The notes under the pieces: model-generated | Databases searched by the model: none | Told to the model about the DNA's origin: nothing | Seen by the model: the letters and a program-made list of their open reading frames with translations, nothing else | Origin: Flavobacteriaceae bacterium | GTDB taxonomy: Bacteria > Bacteroidota > Bacteroidia > Flavobacteriales > Flavobacteriaceae | DNA length: 64,000 bases | Direction: 5' to 3' | NCBI GenBank assembly: GCA_004762155.1 | Contig: SIHP01000011.1 | Span: forward strand, 124,001 to 188,000 | Part shown: positions 19,301 to 26,471 of the stretch, piece by piece | How positions within the stretch are numbered: position 1 is the stretch's first letter | Layout of the letters: each line of letters opens with the position of its first letter | Program-made: the position numbers and the translations under genes

Positions 19301-19805
19301 AGGGTTTTTGGATAAAGATGAAAGTAGAAGATTTTCCGGGGTTGAGATCATTGCTTTAAATGAATTTAATAGAATGTTACGATTGTATTCATCGAAGATA
19401 AATACAAAACATTTTGATGAGCAGTTTATAAAGGATACAAGTACGGATTTTAGAGTGGTAATAGATTGGAATCATAATGATACAGATATTGATTTATGGA
19501 TTATAGATCCTAATGAAGAAAAATGTTTTTATAGTCATAAGAAAACAAAAATAGGAGGATTAATGTCAGATGATATGACTCAAGGTTTTGGTCCAGAACA
19601 ATTCGTTCTTAAAAATATATTGAAAGGTGTTTACGATATTAAAGTGAAATACTATTCAAACAGTCAGCAAAAAGTTTCAGGACCTACATTTTTAAAAATA
19701 ACGATATATAAAAATTATGGAGCTAGAAATGAGGAGAAAATAACAAAACTAATTAGATTAAAAGAGGCTAATCAGGTTTTAGATGTTGCTAAGGTGTCTT
19801 TTTAA
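16383..19805 (+). CDS. Chimeric exported protein: VIT + VWA + CarboxypepD_reg-like + TonB plug + DUF2135-like
   Basis: A 1140-residue exported protein of unknown function with an unusual domain string. Residues 1-24 are a signal peptide (cleavage near FSQ). About 28-152 is a VIT domain (FYNPNTRILEGELSFPLGE; ARIYPIPAKGYKRVVLAYQQ). About 256-415 is a von Willebrand A domain with an intact MIDAS start DVSLS (265-269) and TDG (351-353). About 612-686 is a carboxypeptidase-regulatory-like domain. Residues 693-820 match the N-terminal part of SusC: DEVVVVGYGT (a TonB-box-like segment) and a plug domain (LYVVDGVVVNG; SMEVLKSAASTAIFGSRAGDG). No beta-barrel follows; instead there are helical, TPR-like repeats (about 860-1000) and a DUF2135-like C-terminus (DWNHNDTDIDLWIIDP). 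It has its own transcription signals within the lyase region. ATG 16392 is an alternative start. Confidence 0.8.
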   Translation: MDIMKLKSVYYLMLLFIPGVIFSQEMPVIKVGEEKINIKKVKITTKVICDVAVTTFDMQFYNPNTRILEGELSFPLGENQSVTRFALDIDGSLRDAVVIEKEKARVAFETTVRNKIDPALLEQTKGNNYKARIYPIPAKGYKRVVLAYQQKLTIHNGAYYYKLPFNFDTKLEEFSFDVEIFNQKNKPVFQKGMIASFDYNSQEDVYYAKINKKKEKVTKPVVIKIPLNTNKERFLASDDYFYFTKKLAIEKRKVSLANKITIFWDVSLSQKSKKITSELALLDLYFKQVETCKVNLIFFNTGVKLVQDFTIKNGNWELLKREIKNVVYDGASSFDFLTTYKDVSKVNLLFTDGLNTLSNLNVIPLKKTYIINSSSSANHIQLNTIARKTGGAYLNMNNTSTAKAFLKFSEEELKFLGTNFSESDLEVYPKKGALITEDFSISGKGNFLNKKIVLKFGYGNKVLKTVSFKLKKEHAKNDIVRKIWAQKKLTDLLSNKKEHEALIVKLSKEHQIISPFTSMLILDRVEDYVTHKITPPKELQEKYYELIAQQIDDKKERLKRLQENLFDSYTGFFKWYDTDFKASEEDPKLNTRRNRLRTSSTTEIVTNNRLSEEGVFVVSGTIKDATSVLPGVSVIVKGTTRGAESDFDGKYSISVKVGDVLKYSYVGLKSIEKTITNTNNINVLLADESNALDEVVVVGYGTTTRRTSVSASVRRVSGVNVQSNEDMEEEIVEMREADMSVSSSKKEVASNSDSNSNNNNSVSGLGKLYVVDGVVVNGNPNFKPEDIASMEVLKSAASTAIFGSRAGDGVIVITTKKGVKNNLKTITEFKQLVKEKIELKGWNPNTPYLQQLKETVTIKQAYVKYLELRKEHGTSPSFYIDVADFFKNKGAERKAIQILTNVAEIDLDNYELLKALAYKFEEYKLYDFAVYVYKEILKLRQEDIQSYRDLALVYEDVKEYQKSIDLLYQIINGGFLDKDESRRFSGVEIIALNEFNRMLRLYSSKINTKHFDEQFIKDTSTDFRVVIDWNHNDTDIDLWIIDPNEEKCFYSHKKTKIGGLMSDDMTQGFGPEQFVLKNILKGVYDIKVKYYSNSQQKVSGPTFLKITIYKNYGARNEEKITKLIRLKEANQVLDVAKVSF

Positions 19806-19817
19806 AAGATTATAAGG

Positions 19818-19859
19818 TTAATTCGTTTTTGGTTAATCGTTTAACCTAAAACGAATTAA
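19818..19859. promoter_or_regulatory. Long inverted repeat with LacI-operator-like core
   Basis: Outer 12-bp arms TTAATTCGTTTT / AAAACGAATTAA (19818-19829, 19848-19859) enclose GGTTAATCGTTTAACC (19831-19846). The core is nearly the same as the palindrome before the third lyase and lies at the same distance upstream of the 5' hairpin (about 198 nt). A central CpG in a short palindrome is typical of LacI-family operators. The whole structure could also serve as the terminator of the VIT gene, although no T-run follows at once. Confidence 0.45.
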
Positions 19860-20001
19860 TCTGACTTTTTCTAAATGTTAAAAAAAACACGAATTATTTT
19901 TTTTTCAGTAAAAATGGATTTAAGGTGGTTAAATGATATTTAATGTTAATTTTTAGTAAATATAATGTAAAAATTAAGTTAAAATATTATTAGTTAGTTC
20001 T

Positions 20002-20031
20002 TTTGATAAAAATCTTTATTCTATATATTTG
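20002..20031 (+). promoter_or_regulatory. Predicted promoter of the second PL7 lyase
   Basis: TTTG (20002-20005), 18 nt, TATATTTG (20024-20031). Predicted transcription start is near 20036, exactly where the hairpin begins. Confidence 0.6.
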
Positions 20032-20035
20032 AATC

Positions 20036-20058
20036 ATAACTTACAGGGGGTAAGTTAT
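20036..20058 (+). promoter_or_regulatory. 5'-terminal mRNA hairpin (AGGGG loop), copy 1
   Basis: Perfect 9-bp stem ATAACTTAC / GTAAGTTAT with a 5-nt loop AGGGG. The same loop and inner seven pairs recur at 22347-22369 before the third lyase, while the two outer pairs differ in a compensatory way. The position at the predicted +1 suggests a role in mRNA stability or post-transcriptional control. Confidence 0.6.
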
Positions 20059-20079
20059 TTAAATTAAACCTTTTTTTAA

Positions 20080-21792
20080 ATGAATATTGAACACCTACAA
20101 AACAAGACAGCCAAAAATTGGCTAAAAACAATCTCTCTAGCTTCCCTATTATTAATTGGAATTAGTTGTTCCCAAGATGAATTAGTTTCCCCAGAAACTG
20201 ATGATATATCATTATTGAATACAGCTGCAAAATCAAGTAATTCAGTACAATTAACATATAGTAGTGGTAGTTTAACTGCTTCTGCAGAACAGAGTTCAAA
20301 TCCTATAGCAAATATAGATGATGATTCTATGGCATCTAGATGGTCAGCTAATGGAACATCTTCAAATGTTTATATAGATTTTGAGACGGAAGTAACAATT
20401 GATTATATAAACTTAGCATTTCATAGAGGAGATGAAAGAAAAACATCTTTTTCTTATTGGTATAGTAATGATGGTTCTAATTGGACTTGGAAAGGAAGTA
20501 AAACTTCTGCAGGTCAGACGGAAGATCATCAAGAATTTGATTTAAGTAATATAACAGCTCGTTATTTTCGTTTAAAATTTCAAGGAAGTACATATAATGA
20601 TGGAGAAACAACTACTACATGGAATAGTGTTTTGGATTTAGAAGTTTTTGGTACTCCAGGAACAGATGAACCAACTACAACATGTAATGCTACGACTCCT
20701 TCTGGAAGATCAAGTAATGCAACTTCTGATTCTGCTACTTTGTCATGGAATGCAATTAGTAATATAGATCACTATAATGTTAGGTATAAAGCAACAAATA
20801 GCTCTAATTGGTTATATGAGTATTCTTTAGATACTAATTCAGCTACGATAACAGGTTTATTATCTGGTACAAATTACGAATGGCAAGTTCGTGCTAAATG
20901 TGGAGACAATTCTGCGTCAGAATATGCAGATGGTAATGGAACTTTTACTACAGAAGGTGATGATTCTCCACCAGTATCAGGAGGGAGTCCAGAAGCTATA
21001 GTTGGAGATTTTTGGAAAATTACTTTACCAATTGATACAAGTGGAAACGGATCAGGTTTAAATGTAACTACATATAATTCAAGAAATAACGACGCAGGAG
21101 AATCTTATGATTTAAGTGGAGTTGTAAATAATTCAGCATCAGAGTTTAATAGTAATGCTGATACAAATGATTATTTATATGTTGATGGAGATTGGTTAGT
21201 TTTTAAGGCATTTTGTGGTGGAGCAACTACAGAGAATTCTCAGTATCCACGTTCAGAGTTAAGAGGATTAGATAGTTCGGGTGATGACAGTTATTTTGAT
21301 ATGGATGATCATCAAGAATTAGAAGTTGTTGTAAAAGTATTAGAAGTTCCAACTGAAAGACCAGAAGTTAATATGGTACAAATTCACGGACCAAATGATG
21401 AGCCTTTAAGAGTTGAGTTTAATGATGGTTCAACAGGGTCTACTCAAGGGTTGCATTTAACAGTAAATGAGAGTGATGATAACCATAATAATGTAATTAG
21501 TTATAGTATAGGACAAGAGTTGAAAGTTTGGGTAAAGGTTGTAGATGGTCACTTATGGTTAGAGTTAACAAACTTAAGTAATGGCGATACTTATCAAACG
21601 AATTATAATGTAGAGGATGAAACAGGTTACTGGAAAGTAGGATGTTATTTACAAGGGTCTATTACATATTGTGATGTAAAATCTAGTACTAGTTTCTGTG
21701 AAAATGGAGGGGAAAGTGATGATTATTATACAACAGGAGCTGTTGCTGTTAAGGATTTATCTTTAATAAGAGATGGTCAAACATATAAATAA
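20080..21792 (+). CDS. Alginate lyase lipoprotein: F5/8C + FN3 + PL7
   Basis: A 570-residue lipoprotein alginate lyase. The signal peptide ends at LIGISC with Cys30, followed by SQDE, which suggests surface exposure. Residues 62-191 form a discoidin domain (SRWSANGTSSNVYIDF; DLEVFG), 201-291 a fibronectin type III domain (SATLSWNAISNIDHYNVRY; GTNYEWQVRA) and 305-570 the PL7 catalytic domain. PL7 blocks are YPRSELRGL (389-397), QIH (434-436) and YWKVGCYLQG (517-526), all with the expected catalytic residues. Five Cys in the C-terminal part may form disulfides. Its first 34 residues and its leader closely match those of the third lyase. It is likely monocistronic, with its own promoter and a strong terminator. 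Confidence 0.92.
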   Translation: MNIEHLQNKTAKNWLKTISLASLLLIGISCSQDELVSPETDDISLLNTAAKSSNSVQLTYSSGSLTASAEQSSNPIANIDDDSMASRWSANGTSSNVYIDFETEVTIDYINLAFHRGDERKTSFSYWYSNDGSNWTWKGSKTSAGQTEDHQEFDLSNITARYFRLKFQGSTYNDGETTTTWNSVLDLEVFGTPGTDEPTTTCNATTPSGRSSNATSDSATLSWNAISNIDHYNVRYKATNSSNWLYEYSLDTNSATITGLLSGTNYEWQVRAKCGDNSASEYADGNGTFTTEGDDSPPVSGGSPEAIVGDFWKITLPIDTSGNGSGLNVTTYNSRNNDAGESYDLSGVVNNSASEFNSNADTNDYLYVDGDWLVFKAFCGGATTENSQYPRSELRGLDSSGDDSYFDMDDHQELEVVVKVLEVPTERPEVNMVQIHGPNDEPLRVEFNDGSTGSTQGLHLTVNESDDNHNNVISYSIGQELKVWVKVVDGHLWLELTNLSNGDTYQTNYNVEDETGYWKVGCYLQGSITYCDVKSSTSFCENGGESDDYYTTGAVAVKDLSLIRDGQTYK

Positions 21793-21837
21793 TTAATTTT
21801 ATTAATATTTAACTGCTACTATTTTTAATAGTGGTTT

Positions 21838-21873
21838 AATCTCCGAGAATTTAAATTCTCGGAGATTTTTTAT
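21838..21873 (+). terminator. Terminator after the second PL7 lyase
   Basis: Perfect 15-bp self-complementary arms (AATCTCCGAGAATTT and its complement) followed by a T-run. Confidence 0.85.
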
Positions 21874-22134
21874 TTTATATATTTTCCTATTGTTTATTGT
21901 TACTGCTTTTTTGGTGTTGTTTAATAAAGTCTGTTTTTTGTAAATACAGAAACTTATAATCAAAGTATGTTAGAATCATATGATGATAAAGATGGTGTAA
22001 GGTGTTGCTTTTTAGTTTTTTTTTGAAGGTTTTTTATGCTGTGTTTCAATAAATGAGAAATTTTAAAGAAGGATTTTTTCTCATAAATATTATTCTTTTA
22101 ATAAAAAAAGAGAAGAGAATAGTGGAAGGTGAAT

Positions 22135-22160
22135 AATTTAGTTAAACGTTTAACCAAATT
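22135..22160. promoter_or_regulatory. LacI-operator-like palindrome upstream of the third PL7 lyase
   Basis: Perfect 14-bp core GTTAAACGTTTAAC (22141-22154) with flanks that extend the symmetry to 26 bp with one mismatched pair. The central AAACGTTT is typical of LacI-family sites. Its centre lies about 199 nt upstream of the 5' hairpin. No LacI-type gene is in the window. Confidence 0.5.
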
Positions 22161-22311
22161 ATTTATAAAGATCTGCTTTTTTAAAATAAGTAAAAAAACC
22201 AATATTATTGAATTATTTATTTTATGGTTATTTTTTTATTGTTTTTATTGTTATTGTTGTAAATAAGTTAATTTAATTTAAAATTTAAGTTAAAAAATTA
22301 TAAATTAAATC

Positions 22312-22342
22312 TTTGTCTATAACTCTTAATTATATACATTTG
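22312..22342 (+). promoter_or_regulatory. Predicted promoter of the third PL7 lyase
   Basis: TTTG (22312-22315), 19 nt, TACATTTG (22335-22342). Predicted start is near 22347, the first base of the hairpin. Confidence 0.6.
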
Positions 22343-22346
22343 GAAT

Positions 22347-22369
22347 GTAACTTACAGGGGGTAAGTTGC
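22347..22369 (+). promoter_or_regulatory. 5'-terminal mRNA hairpin (AGGGG loop), copy 2
   Basis: Stem GTAACTTAC / GTAAGTTGC with loop AGGGG. Compared with copy 1, the outermost pair is G-C in place of A-T and the next is T-G in place of T-A, so pairing is kept while the sequence changes. Confidence 0.6.
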
Positions 22370-22388
22370 TTAACTAAATTTTTTAAAA

Positions 22389-24191
22389 ATGAATATAGAA
22401 CACCTACAAAACAAAAAAACAACAAATTGGTTAAAGACTATGTCTTTTGCATCTCTACTCTTGATTGGTGTGAGTTGCTCCACAGATGAAGATATAGTGG
22501 AAGTTACGACAGTAAAGGAAACGGTTACGCTAGCGGGTAAATTAAATACTACTTTTCAAGCAGAAGATTTTGATGAAAAAAGTGATGAATTAATTAAAGC
22601 TGTTGGAGGAACTAAAGTTGGATATATTAAAAATGGAAGTTGGATTAAGTTTGATGATTTTGATCATTCAGGAGCAACATCAGTTGTAGTAACAGCTTCT
22701 AGTGGTAAAAGTGGAGGTACTATTCAGTTTAGAAAGGGTAGTGCTACAGGAGGTAATCTATTAGCTGAAGTTGATGTTGATAACACTGGCGGATGGAATA
22801 ATATGGAAGAATTTTCTGCTAACATTACAGGGAGTTCTAGTAATTCAGATTTATATGTAGTCTTTACAGGAGGGTCAGATTACTTATTAGATATAGATAG
22901 TTTTGAGTTTACTAATGGAAGTTCTTCAGGAGGAACTGATAATGGGTCTTCAGGTACTACTAACTTAGCGTTAAGTGGTACGGCTGAGCAATCTTCTAAT
23001 TATTCATCTTCTCTAGGGTTAGCTAATTTGGCTATTGATGGAGATACTAATGGGAACTGGAGTAATAGAAGTGTAACACACACTCAAACTACTTACCAGC
23101 CTTGGTGGCAAGTTCGTTTAGGGAATGATACTAATATTGAAGAAATAGTTGTCTGGAATCGTACAAATTGTTGTATGGATAGATTAAGTAATTTTGATGT
23201 TTTTGTTTATAATAGTTCTGGAAGTCAGGTTTTTAAAACAACTATAACTGGTACGCCAAATCCATCAGAAACAATAAGTACAGGTGGTGTTACAGGGAAT
23301 AGAGTTCGTATTAAATTAAAAGGAACTAATCCATTGTCTTTAGCAGAAGTTCAAGTTTTTGGTGAAGCAACTGACGATGATGGAGGAACGGATCCAGGTA
23401 ATGGAGGAGGTAATACAGGTGATACTCCCTATGAAGCATTAGGTCTTGATAGATGGAAAGTTACGTTACCTAAGGACGAAGGAGGAGATTCAGATGCAGA
23501 TGAAGTTTTTTATAGTGCATCAGATAATGATTATTCAGGAGATGCAGCTTTAACAGATTATTCTGATGAGTTTTTCTATGTGAATAGTAGTGGTAATGTA
23601 GTTTTTGAATGTCCAGCAGATTATGACTTACCAAAAACAAGTTCAGGAACTTCTAATACAAGAACGGAATTAAGGGAAATGCCTTATAGAAGTGGTAATG
23701 AAGATGGTTGGGATGCTGGTGGTTCAACGGTTAGAGAAATGAGTATGAGAGTACGAGTTATGCAAACATCAAGTACTAGGAAGTTAGCTTTTGCTCAAAT
23801 TCACGATTATGGTGAAGACAATTGGGATGATTTAATTCGTATTCAAATACAAAGTGATGATGAAAATGCAACTGTTGGTGATACTGGAAAAATATACATT
23901 ATGGGAGATATGGCAGAAGGTTTAGATTCAGAAGGTGTAGACGGAGAAGATTCTGATGATCGTACAATTTTATCTAATTATACTTTAGGAGATTGGATGG
24001 ATATTAGAGTAACTTATAATAATGATACAATTCGTATTTATTTAGATGGAACAGAGGTAAAAGAATATACAGGGGCAGATTGTCCAAGTAATTATTTTAA
24101 AGCTGGTTGTTATAACCAAAGTATGTCAAGTTCATCAAGTGGTACAGGTATTGTAGAGATTCAAAGTTTAAGTGTTTCTAGTAATTTTTAA
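22389..24191 (+). CDS. Alginate lyase lipoprotein: CBM6-like + F5/8C + PL7
   Basis: A 600-residue lipoprotein alginate lyase. The lipobox is LIGVSC with Cys30, followed by STDED. Residues 53-175 resemble a CBM6/CBM35 beta-sandwich (TTFQAEDFDEKSD; GYIKNGSWIKFDDFD; LLDIDSFEF). Residues 190-326 are a fucolectin-type discoidin domain (TNLALSGTAEQSS; LAIDGDTNGNWSNRSVTHTQ; WWQVRLG; SLAEVQVFG). A Gly/Asp linker leads to PL7 (about 347-600) with RTELRE (425-430), QIH (470-472) and YFKAGCYNQS (569-578), a complete active site. The N-terminus and leader are nearly the same as in the second lyase, yet the binding modules differ, which suggests module exchange behind a shared export signal. It ends the lyase region with its own terminator. 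Confidence 0.92.
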   Translation: MNIEHLQNKKTTNWLKTMSFASLLLIGVSCSTDEDIVEVTTVKETVTLAGKLNTTFQAEDFDEKSDELIKAVGGTKVGYIKNGSWIKFDDFDHSGATSVVVTASSGKSGGTIQFRKGSATGGNLLAEVDVDNTGGWNNMEEFSANITGSSSNSDLYVVFTGGSDYLLDIDSFEFTNGSSSGGTDNGSSGTTNLALSGTAEQSSNYSSSLGLANLAIDGDTNGNWSNRSVTHTQTTYQPWWQVRLGNDTNIEEIVVWNRTNCCMDRLSNFDVFVYNSSGSQVFKTTITGTPNPSETISTGGVTGNRVRIKLKGTNPLSLAEVQVFGEATDDDGGTDPGNGGGNTGDTPYEALGLDRWKVTLPKDEGGDSDADEVFYSASDNDYSGDAALTDYSDEFFYVNSSGNVVFECPADYDLPKTSSGTSNTRTELREMPYRSGNEDGWDAGGSTVREMSMRVRVMQTSSTRKLAFAQIHDYGEDNWDDLIRIQIQSDDENATVGDTGKIYIMGDMAEGLDSEGVDGEDSDDRTILSNYTLGDWMDIRVTYNNDTIRIYLDGTEVKEYTGADCPSNYFKAGCYNQSMSSSSSGTGIVEIQSLSVSSNF

Positions 24192-24216
24192 ACTTTTTTA
24201 TTGAATAAATATTATG

Positions 24217-24247
24217 AAGAAGAGGGAATATTCCCTCTTCTTTTTTA
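24217..24247 (+). terminator. Terminator after the third PL7 lyase
   Basis: Perfect 13-bp palindromic stem AAGAAGAGGGAAT / ATTCCCTCTTCTT followed by T. Confidence 0.85.
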
Positions 24248-24343
24248 TTTAAGCTTATAACATTGTAATTCTAATCAAAATATTATTAGATTAAATTATT
24301 TAATAATGGAAAATAAATACATTTTAGGTAATGTTTATATCAA

Positions 24344-24372
24344 AAAAAACCAGCATTCTAAGCTGGTTTTTT
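24344..24372 (-). terminator. Terminator of yebC
   Basis: AAAAAACCAGC, 7-nt loop, GCTGGTTTTTT. The symmetric A and T runs allow use on either strand; on the minus strand it lies just after the yebC stop. Confidence 0.75.
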
Positions 24373-24393
24373 AATTGTATATTTTTGATAGTG

Positions 24394-25110
24394 TTACATT
24401 TCCAAAGAATGGTAAACGTTTTGTACATCATCATCTTCTTCTAGTTTCTCCAGTAGTTTTTCAACGTCAGCTTGCTGTTCTTTACCAAGTTTTGTCGTAG
24501 TTGTAGGAATTCGTTCAAAACCAGAAGAGAGAATTTCTAAATTATTTTCTTCTAGATATTTTTGAATACTACCAAATTGTTCAAAAGGAGCGTATATCAT
24601 AATACCATCTTCATCTTTAAAGACTTCTTCAACTTCAAATTCAATCATTTCTAATTCAAATTCCTCTAAATCCATTTTTAGAGTTTCTTCATTAATTCTG
24701 AAGTTACAAGTGTGGTCAAACATAAAAACAACAGATCCAGAGGTACCTAGGTTTCCGTTACATTTATTAAAAGCTGCACGAACATTGGCAACTGTTCTAT
24801 TGTTATTGTCGGTAGCAGTTTCTACAACTAAAGCAATTCCATGAGGAGCATAACCTTCAAATAAGGTTTCTTTATAGTCGGCAGTATCTTTATCAGATGC
24901 TTTTTTTATAGCACGTTCTACATTGTCCTTAGGCATATTGGCAGCCTTAGCATTCTGAATTACAGCACGTAAACGAGAGTTGGTTTCTGGATTAGGACCT
25001 CCTTCTTTTACAGCCATTACAATATCTTTACCTATTCTAGTAAAGGTTTTTGCCATTGCTGACCAACGTTTCATTTTTCTAGCTTTTCTGAATTCAAATG
25101 CTCTTCCCAT
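24394..25110 (-). CDS. YebC/PmpR-family protein
   Basis: Member of the YebC/TACO1 family (238 residues): DNA-binding regulators in some bacteria, and ribosome-associated factors that relieve stalling at proline runs in others. The N-terminus MGRAFEFRKARKMKRWSAMA is highly conserved, as are IVMAVKEGGPNPETNSRLR and NLGTSGSVVFMF. An upstream ATG at 25140 would add ten residues (MLLLFKNIIR), but that codon lies inside the predicted -7 box, so ATG 25110 is the real start. It appears monocistronic. Confidence 0.93.
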   Translation of the reverse strand: MGRAFEFRKARKMKRWSAMAKTFTRIGKDIVMAVKEGGPNPETNSRLRAVIQNAKAANMPKDNVERAIKKASDKDTADYKETLFEGYAPHGIALVVETATDNNNRTVANVRAAFNKCNGNLGTSGSVVFMFDHTCNFRINEETLKMDLEEFELEMIEFEVEEVFKDEDGIMIYAPFEQFGSIQKYLEENNLEILSSGFERIPTTTTKLGKEQQADVEKLLEKLEEDDDVQNVYHSLEM

Positions 25111-25535
25111 TCTAATGATATTTTTAAATAATAGCAACAAATGTAAAAATTAGAAAGTGGATTTACAATTTTTTAATCAGGTGATTAAAATAATTATTCT
25201 TGTTTCCTGAAAGTTTTATTTTGTTAGTTTTAAATAAATGTTCTTTTATGATATTTGTATTGAATGAAGTGTTTGGTTGTAGTTTGTATATTTTTTTAAT
25301 ATAAATGATATTGTTTAGAGTTGAAATTAGTTTTTATGTTTAATAATGAGTTAAGTGTTAGTCCTGTTTGGTTTAGTGTTAGTTGGTTGTTTTTTAGTGG
25401 TTTGTGTTGTTTTTTTGTGTTGTAGAGTAATTAGGACAAGTAAAATAATATTAGTTTATTTGTGCTCCTAAAAATAGTCATGTGGCTAAAATTTTATTAG
25501 GTGTCACATGTCACATTAAAAAGTAAATATATAAA
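25111..25535. other. Intergenic region with T/G-rich strand bias
   Basis: 425 bp between divergent genes. The yebC promoter is at the left. From about 25200 to 25435 the plus strand is nearly free of C and rich in T and G (for example TTAGTTGGTTGTTTTTTAGT). Near 25479-25510 is an imperfect inverted repeat with CATGTG / CACATG. No gene and no clear promoter for the plus-strand gene were seen. Confidence 0.55.
25138..25168 (-). promoter_or_regulatory. Predicted promoter of yebC
   Basis: Minus strand: TTG (25168-25166), 20 nt, TACATTTG (25145-25138). A full match that fixes the yebC start at 25110 with a leader of about 23 nt. Confidence 0.6.
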
Positions 25536-26393
25536 ATGAAAACATTAAAGTTTATTATACCTTTCGTAGCATTATTTTGTTTAACTAGTAGTCAACAAAT
25601 TTTGGGACAAGAAGTATCAAAAGAAGAAAAAAAAGAGATAGCAAATCAAGAAGAAGAGATTCGTGTGAATGAGGAGATGTTGCTGAGTGGTATGGAAGGG
25701 TTAGAAAGAGTTAAAAAAAGGTTTGAAAAAGCTGAAAGTGAAAAAAAATTTACAACTCAAGAAATAGAAAGAAAGCGTAGAGTTCTTTATAATATAGAAG
25801 GAAGATTAAGTAAGCTTGATAAAGAAATTAAAAAGCAGAAAAAAAAGCTGAATAAGTATAAAGAGAAATTAGGTACAGTAAAAGAAAAAGCTCCCGTTGA
25901 GGTTACAAATGCTGGTATTTTATCAGATGGTGAAAAGATTTTAGCAGCACGTCAAGCGAAATTAAAAGAAGCTAGAGCTAGGTTAGAAAAAGAAAGAAAG
26001 GAGAGAGAGGTAAAGTATCTTAAAGAGCAGGAACAGTTGCTTAAGGAGGCTGAAAGCTTGAATCAACTTGATACAGAAATTAAGCTTGAGAAAGAGAAAA
26101 TTGATCAACAAAAAGAAGATATAAGAAAGCAAAAAATTAAAGCGAATCAAGATAAGATTTATGAATATGAAGATGATATAATTGTTGATGAAGAAATTTT
26201 GATTAGTGGAAAAGAAAGTTTAGAAAGAGCAAAAAAGAAGTTGGAAGAAGTTGAAGTAAATACAAATTCAACTCAAAAAGAGATTGATAGAAAAAAGTCT
26301 ATAATAAATAAGATCCAGCTTAAATTAAGTAAATTAGAAGTAGGAATAAAAGAAAAAAAAGCTGCTGTTTTAAAATTAAAGAACCCAGTATAA
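25536..26393 (+). CDS. Exported coiled-coil protein with internal duplication
   Basis: I do not recognise a named family. The 285-residue product has a signal peptide (cleavage near ILGQ, residue 25) and is then almost wholly charged helix rich in Lys and Glu, expected to form a long coiled coil. Two segments repeat: residues 39-109 (EEEIRVNEEMLLSGMEGLER, then KKRFEKAE, IERKRRVLYNIEGRLSKLDKEI) and 212-281 (EDDIIVDEEILISGKESLER, then KKKLEEVE, IDRKKSIINKIQLKLSKLEVGI). The spacing is about 173 residues, with a separate helix (136-205) between. A periplasmic scaffold or spacer role is possible but not shown. The gene stands alone, ending at a bidirectional terminator. Confidence 0.6.
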   Translation: MKTLKFIIPFVALFCLTSSQQILGQEVSKEEKKEIANQEEEIRVNEEMLLSGMEGLERVKKRFEKAESEKKFTTQEIERKRRVLYNIEGRLSKLDKEIKKQKKKLNKYKEKLGTVKEKAPVEVTNAGILSDGEKILAARQAKLKEARARLEKERKEREVKYLKEQEQLLKEAESLNQLDTEIKLEKEKIDQQKEDIRKQKIKANQDKIYEYEDDIIVDEEILISGKESLERAKKKLEEVEVNTNSTQKEIDRKKSIINKIQLKLSKLEVGIKEKKAAVLKLKNPV

Positions 26394-26414
26394 CGCATTC
26401 TTAAAGACAAGAAT

Positions 26415-26452
26415 AAAAAAGCCTTTGATTTTAATGAATCAAAGGCTTTTTT
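26415..26452. terminator. Bidirectional terminator between convergent genes
   Basis: AAAAAAGCCTTTGATT, 6-nt loop, then its exact complement. It serves the coiled-coil gene and the carboxylase gene. Confidence 0.85.
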
Positions 26453-26471
26453 ATTTTATAAGTTTAAATGA

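Larger units (their letters stand above)
19806..20079. other. Control region upstream of the second PL7 lyase
   Basis: 274 bp holding, in order, a large inverted repeat with a CG-centred core, an AT-rich stretch, a full promoter, and a hairpin at the predicted mRNA 5' end. No small gene seen. Confidence 0.6.
21793..22388. other. Long control region between the second and third PL7 lyases
   Basis: 596 bp without a gene. It holds the terminator of the second lyase, an AT-rich stretch of about 260 bp with no structure I can name, a CG-centred palindrome (22135-22160), the promoter and the 5' hairpin of the third lyase. Apart from the terminator, the order and spacing copy those of the region upstream of the second lyase. 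Confidence 0.6.

Noticed and set aside
14972..24191. A complete polysaccharide utilisation locus
   Set aside because: Lyases are present, but no SusC/SusD pair, hybrid two-component regulator or uptake genes are in the window; the plug domain of the chimera has no barrel.
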